Position numbers and translations under genes: made by a program
The notes under the pieces: model-generated
What the model saw: the letters and a program-made list of their open reading frames with translations, nothing else
Database searches by the model: none
Told to the model about the DNA's origin: nothing
NCBI GenBank assembly: GCA_027422505.1
Contig: JAPQWV010000126.1
Location: 1,281,001-1,345,000 of the forward strand
DNA length: 64,000 nucleotides
DNA from: Craterostigma plantagineum
Taxonomy: Eukaryota; Streptophyta; Magnoliopsida; Lamiales; Linderniaceae
Direction of reading: 5' to 3'
Part shown: positions 60,013 to 64,000 of the stretch, in pieces
Position numbering within the stretch: position 1 is the stretch's first letter
How the letters are laid out: the number at the start of each line of letters is the position of its first letter

Positions 60013-61733
60013 TCAAGTCACGTCTTCCCTCTGCATGATCATAAACTTTCGTCGACCAACTCCATCGAGATTCTCGCTAATTTTAGCCAAATGCGCCATA
60101 CGCCTTCTCGCCGATTCTGACAATACCATCTCTTTTGCAGGCATTTCTTCGCCGACGTCCTTGATTTCAGCATCCTCAGAATACCGTGTCAGTTGATTTT
60201 CAACATCTGGAACCTCTGATGTTATTTCCATGAGGGTTTCCACCACAACGCTCATCGTGGGTCTATCCTTGGCACTTTTCAACAAGCAGCAATCGGCTAG
60301 TTTAGCTATTTTGCGAGGTGCACTAAGCAGGAACTGATTTTCAAGTCGTGGATCCATTATCAATCCAAATTTACGACTATCAGCTGGGAAATTTTTCACC
60401 CTTTCCAAGAGTTTCTGCTCTGATCTTGCCCGGTGAGGTTCTAGGGATCTTATTCCCGATAAAATTTCATACAGAACAACACCGAAGCTCCAGACATCGC
60501 TCTTTGAGGTGAGGTGTCCTGTCTCTATATAGTCGGGAGCAGCGTAACCATGTGTTCCAACTGCCTATAGAAACAGACAAAGAAGTATTAGTTCATATAT
60601 TGGGATGGGACCAAGAATATTTGCAGACACAGAAAGGAGATTAATCTAACGTAGTAAAATATTGCACATTTGAATTGCTGAGATTTTGGGAAAGGCTGTG
60701 CAGTGTAAGTTTTCGTGCCAGGTTGGGAAGAATATTTTCACCATTATGTTTCAACATCTCTTCTTACGATTAAGAAAGCACGATGATGTGTTTCAGCTCA
60801 TATAGTTTATCACATACTGCAGTAGAAACATGAGTGTTGTCAGCAGTTGGTCCCTCTCGGGCAAGCCCGAAATCAGAAAGCTTTGGTGTGAACTCTTCGT
60901 CCAGCAGAATATTCGATGCCTTAAAATCTCGATAAATGACCTAAAATTATAAATGTAAAGACCAACGTAAAGCATGGAATGCGAGTTCGTCATCAACATC
61001 GATTCTTCTTTACGTCTTAGGAAAATGACCTGAATTTCTAATTCTTCATGCAGGTAAGCTAATCCCCGAGCTGCTCCGAGCATTATCTGCAACCTTCGAT
61101 CCCACGACAGTGATGGAATATCCCAGTTGAAAAGGTGATCTTCCAAGCTTTTATTAGGCATGTATTCGTACACTAGTAACCTTTGTATGCCTCTATCTCC
61201 ATCCGTAGCGCAATATCCTATGAGTTTAACAAGATTCGGATGGTTCACAACGCCTAGGAACTGTACTTCTGATACCCATTGTTTATGTCCCTGTTATGTT
61301 ATTCAAATTCAAATCAAATAATGACCAATCATTCTAGTTTCTGTTGTATAAGAGCCTAAAGCTATTATCATTATTATTATACCTGATAGCCATCTCTGTT
61401 GAGCTTCTTGATAGCAACTATCATAGGCTTTCCATCTCCATCACAGCTCTTGATACTTCCTTTATACACAGTCCCAAAACCGCCTTCGCCAATCTTGAGT
61501 AATATGTTGAAATTGTTCGTAGCTTTTCTTAGTTCGGAATATGTGAAAACTCTCAAATTATGGGCTCTCTCGCTGTATATTTCTGTTATTCTTCGAGGAG
61601 GAGATGAAGAAGCGGGCGACTTAATCTGTCCTTTTGCTTCTGTTGGGTCAGATTTGCTCTGTTCTTTCAGTTCAGACGCAGATTTTTGTGCTCGATTCTT
61701 GCTTTTATTTTTGAAGTAGTAGAAACACTTCAT
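60013..61733 (-). CDS. Receptor-like cytoplasmic kinase, subfamily VII (PBL/PCRK-like)
   Basis: Four exons (61383-61733, 61030-61290, 60818-60940, 60013-60564) join to 428 aa. RLCK VII kinases relay immune and growth signals from plasma-membrane receptors. The N-terminus [11 protein letters not shown] has Cys and basic residues but no N-myristoyl Gly. The kinase domain begins near residue 75: [17 protein letters not shown] (ATP Lys), [20 protein letters not shown], catalytic [22 protein letters not shown], and [11 protein letters not shown]. In the last, the usual APE is APD. The [20 protein letters not shown] segment is typical of the PCRK-like branch. The C-terminal tail has a Ser/Arg-rich helix. 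All introns are GT-AG. Confidence 0.94.
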
Positions 61734-62815
61734 TTTTTCCTTATTTCCCCCTTTTTTAAGGCTAACAACTTCAAGGTCTTATTCAAGAATCAGTTTCCTT
61801 AAAGCTCAGAGACTGCGACGTAAACATCTCTCTTCAAGTGATAGCTTAAGCCTTGAACGTGGTTTAAAAAAAATGAAAATTATGACTTTGATGGACCCTA
61901 CTCTATTGTGGAAAATATTACATGAGATAATCGTCAAATTTACATGCTCGTAACATGAATTAGAGCACAGATTCTAGAAACATTAATTCCACATTTAAAG
62001 CAGGAAAAATGGTTTGCACCAGGCAACTTTTGAGGGAAGACTGCACGTTGGAATTAAATGCAACATTAATTCCACTTTTAATCATACCTCAAGAGCTTTC
62101 ACTTTCGACGAGGCCTGAGGACTGCTAATTGTAATCCTACTGACCAAGAAGATAAAATCTTGTTCTTTATTATTAATAATCATCAAATTATATGAATTTA
62201 TAGTTTTCCTATGGTGTCGTTGCCATTTACGTATAAATATGGAAATTACCTTCTTTGTCAGCATAAACAAAATCGATATCATGCTCAGTAGTGCCCAATG
62301 TCACTGTGTACAAAATTAAGTATGGGTTGTCCTACTGACCAAGAAGATAAAATCTTGTTCTTTATTTTTAATAATCATCAAATTATATGAATCTTTTTTT
62401 GTCTATTGCGTGGACTTGGGAGTTGGCGAAAGACTTGCTGTTCACTAATTACCTCTTCAAAGAAAGAAATAGTAAAGTGACATTTCTTCTGAAAATAATT
62501 ACAGTGAGAAGTAAAAGAGTAATTGAATCGAACTCTCCAAGCTAAGTAAAAAAATCCAGTAAGCAATGAACTCTTATTGCAGAATATATCCATTGGCAGA
62601 TATCCAATAGTATATAACTTATAACGCTGCTGCCATATATGAGATATGATTTTAAGCTGTGCTTCGATTAACACCTTAAACCCCTTCAAGATTTAAAACA
62701 AATTATGATAATTTCCTGCTCATAAACTAAAAAACATCAGTCTATTCGAAACCTAATTGAGAGCTTCAACGGCAGAAAAATTCCTCTCATAGAGGGGCAA
62801 AAAGATATCATTTAG
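61734..62815. other. Spacer between kinase and eIF(iso)4G
   Basis: Kinase promoter plus the eIF(iso)4G 3' region. A 62-bp direct repeat (CCTACTGACCAAGAAG start) occurs at 62136-62197 and 62331-62392, nearly identical. No gene recognised. Confidence 0.5.
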
Positions 62816-64000
62816 CTAAATAAACCTATCTATTCTAAGTGTTTTATTCGAACCTGCCGGCGGCCTAAAGTCTTCTAACTGCAAACTAGAGCTCGAAATA
62901 ATCTCGTTTAGCACATCATCGCCTTTTTCTTCTTTGATCATATCGAGAGTGCTTCCAAGTACTTCTGCCCCGAGAGCTATTTCGACAAGCCGACCTCGTT
63001 CTTCCCCACCTTCTTGTATTAATCTTCCAATTTCCGCAAGCGATGCAATGTTTTCCACTATTACTTTTGCAAATGTCTGACCAAGAAACTCGGCTGCTTT
63101 AGGGGCGTCATTCACTGCATCCTCCAATATTTCAAGGACAGATTCGAAACTGTTCACGGAGGAAAGAAAAAAGAAATGTTTTGAGGTTATGCATAGTCGA
63201 CAGACTTGTAGGTTAAGAATCAGACAATACCCTTTGATAAGTTGTTCTTTGCTGATCATGTGAAGGTCTGGCTTCGTTAGGTTGATGAGAAGCTTGGTCA
63301 AGAGATCCCTTTCCATGCCTTTCCTCTCGAAAGAATCCGCAACCCAGATAGAAATCATTATAGGGTAAAAGCTAGGGGAGTTCATTTCCTTGATGCATAG
63401 AGCAAGTTCATTCTCGTCCCTTGCACTGCAAAAACAAAAGACGTCGTTGATGCCAGTGCATAAATCTAAGGGCTACGAAACTAAGCCCAGCATTCCCAAT
63501 TTTCAAATGCATGCTTGGAAAACGAATAGAAGAGGAAGATAACATCAGACACGCGATAATACCTGTAGAATTCTTTGATAGCAGATAATGACTTTTCTCG
63601 CAAAACCTCTTCGGGCCAAACATTCCCTGAAGATACCCCCTGCGAACCAGTCAGGGGCCCACTTCCACTTCGATCAGATGGAGTAGTAGGACGAGATCTA
63701 TTATCACCACGATCTGTGTTTCTCGCATCTCTATTTCTGTTGGGATGCGACGTTTGGTCATAGTAAGGAGCGCCAAACCTATCCGTCTCTCTTTGTCCAT
63801 AAACCGCTCCCTGGGGCCCAGAGCCAAACACATTTTGTCCTGGCATATGAGCTATGGGAGCATTAGGCACCAATGGTTGCCCTCTAAAGGCCATACCCCG
63901 TGCTAGACCACCTTGAGGTCCAAGTGTAATGGTTTCATCGCCAATGGCCCTTTGTGGCAAAGGTAGAGAAACAGTACGGTTATCAGAAGAGTAATGTCTG
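62816..64000 (-). CDS. eIF(iso)4G, C-terminal part (runs off the right edge)
   Basis: Three exons are visible: 63563 to the window edge, 63231-63425 and 62816-63149, joined in frame. eIF(iso)4G is the scaffold of the plant-specific cap-binding complex eIFiso4F. The visible protein starts in the Arg/Gly/Pro-rich linker (GPQGGLARGMAFRGQ; DRGDNRSRPTTPSDRSGSG) and continues into the MA3 domain (EKSLSAIKEFYSARDENELA; SIWVADSFERKGMERDLLT; FESVLEILEDAVNDAPKAAE). The end is LQLEDFRPPAGSNKTLRI, as in known isoforms. The N-terminal part with the MIF4G domain and eIF4E site lies beyond 64000. Confidence 0.93.

Overview
This is a stretch of plant nuclear genome, most likely from a core eudicot. Genes have many short GT-AG introns and GC-poor intergenic DNA, and the products are plant-specific (SABATH methyltransferase, CYP88A, CER1, FLZ zinc finger, plastid CPN10, PPR, RLCK VII). 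AT-rich spacers are full of DNA-transposon remnants. The species cannot be named from the sequence alone.

Layout. 1-3.6 kb: spacer with a hAT-like element and a foldback element. 3.6-5.35 and 10.06-11.85 kb: two nearly identical SABATH carboxyl methyltransferase genes, a recent tandem duplication, each with the same TRIM-like mini-retroelement in intron 3. Between them lie hAT and MULE-like MITEs with clean target-site duplications. 12.85-14.08 kb (-): intronless U-box/ARM E3 ligase. 15.9-19.4 kb (-): ent-kaurenoic acid oxidase (CYP88A, gibberellin synthesis) with a hAT element in intron 1. 21.9-26.8 kb: one Mutator-like element carrying a 3'-truncated transposase gene (+) and an apparently intact plant-mobile-domain (PMD) gene (-). 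27.2-28.4 kb: a scrambled KAO fragment between direct repeats. From 28.5 kb the window is gene-dense: small unknown protein (-), COX10 (+), plastid-type PRPP synthetase (+), an AT-rich MITE-rich gap (36.4-42.9 kb), CER1 (+), PIG-P (+), RABH1b/Rab6 (-), plastid CPN10 (-), KIN17 (+), a second MITE-rich gap (52.3-55.5 kb), FLZ protein (+), a frameshifted PPR gene (+), an RLCK-VII kinase (-) and the 3' end of eIF(iso)4G (-, running off the right edge).

There are no operons; these are independent housekeeping, lipid, hormone and signalling genes. COX10-PRS-RABH1-CPN10-FLZ follows a gene order I recall from Arabidopsis chromosome 2 (At2g445xx-446xx). The most unusual content is the transposon layer. 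First, the MULE has two inward-facing genes whose first exons lie in the terminal inverted repeats and whose first introns hold arrays of short palindromes, including a perfect 75-bp-arm palindrome. Second, a MULE-like MITE family (about seven copies, mostly 9-bp target duplications) has ends containing CAGGCCC and an internal minisatellite or long hairpin.
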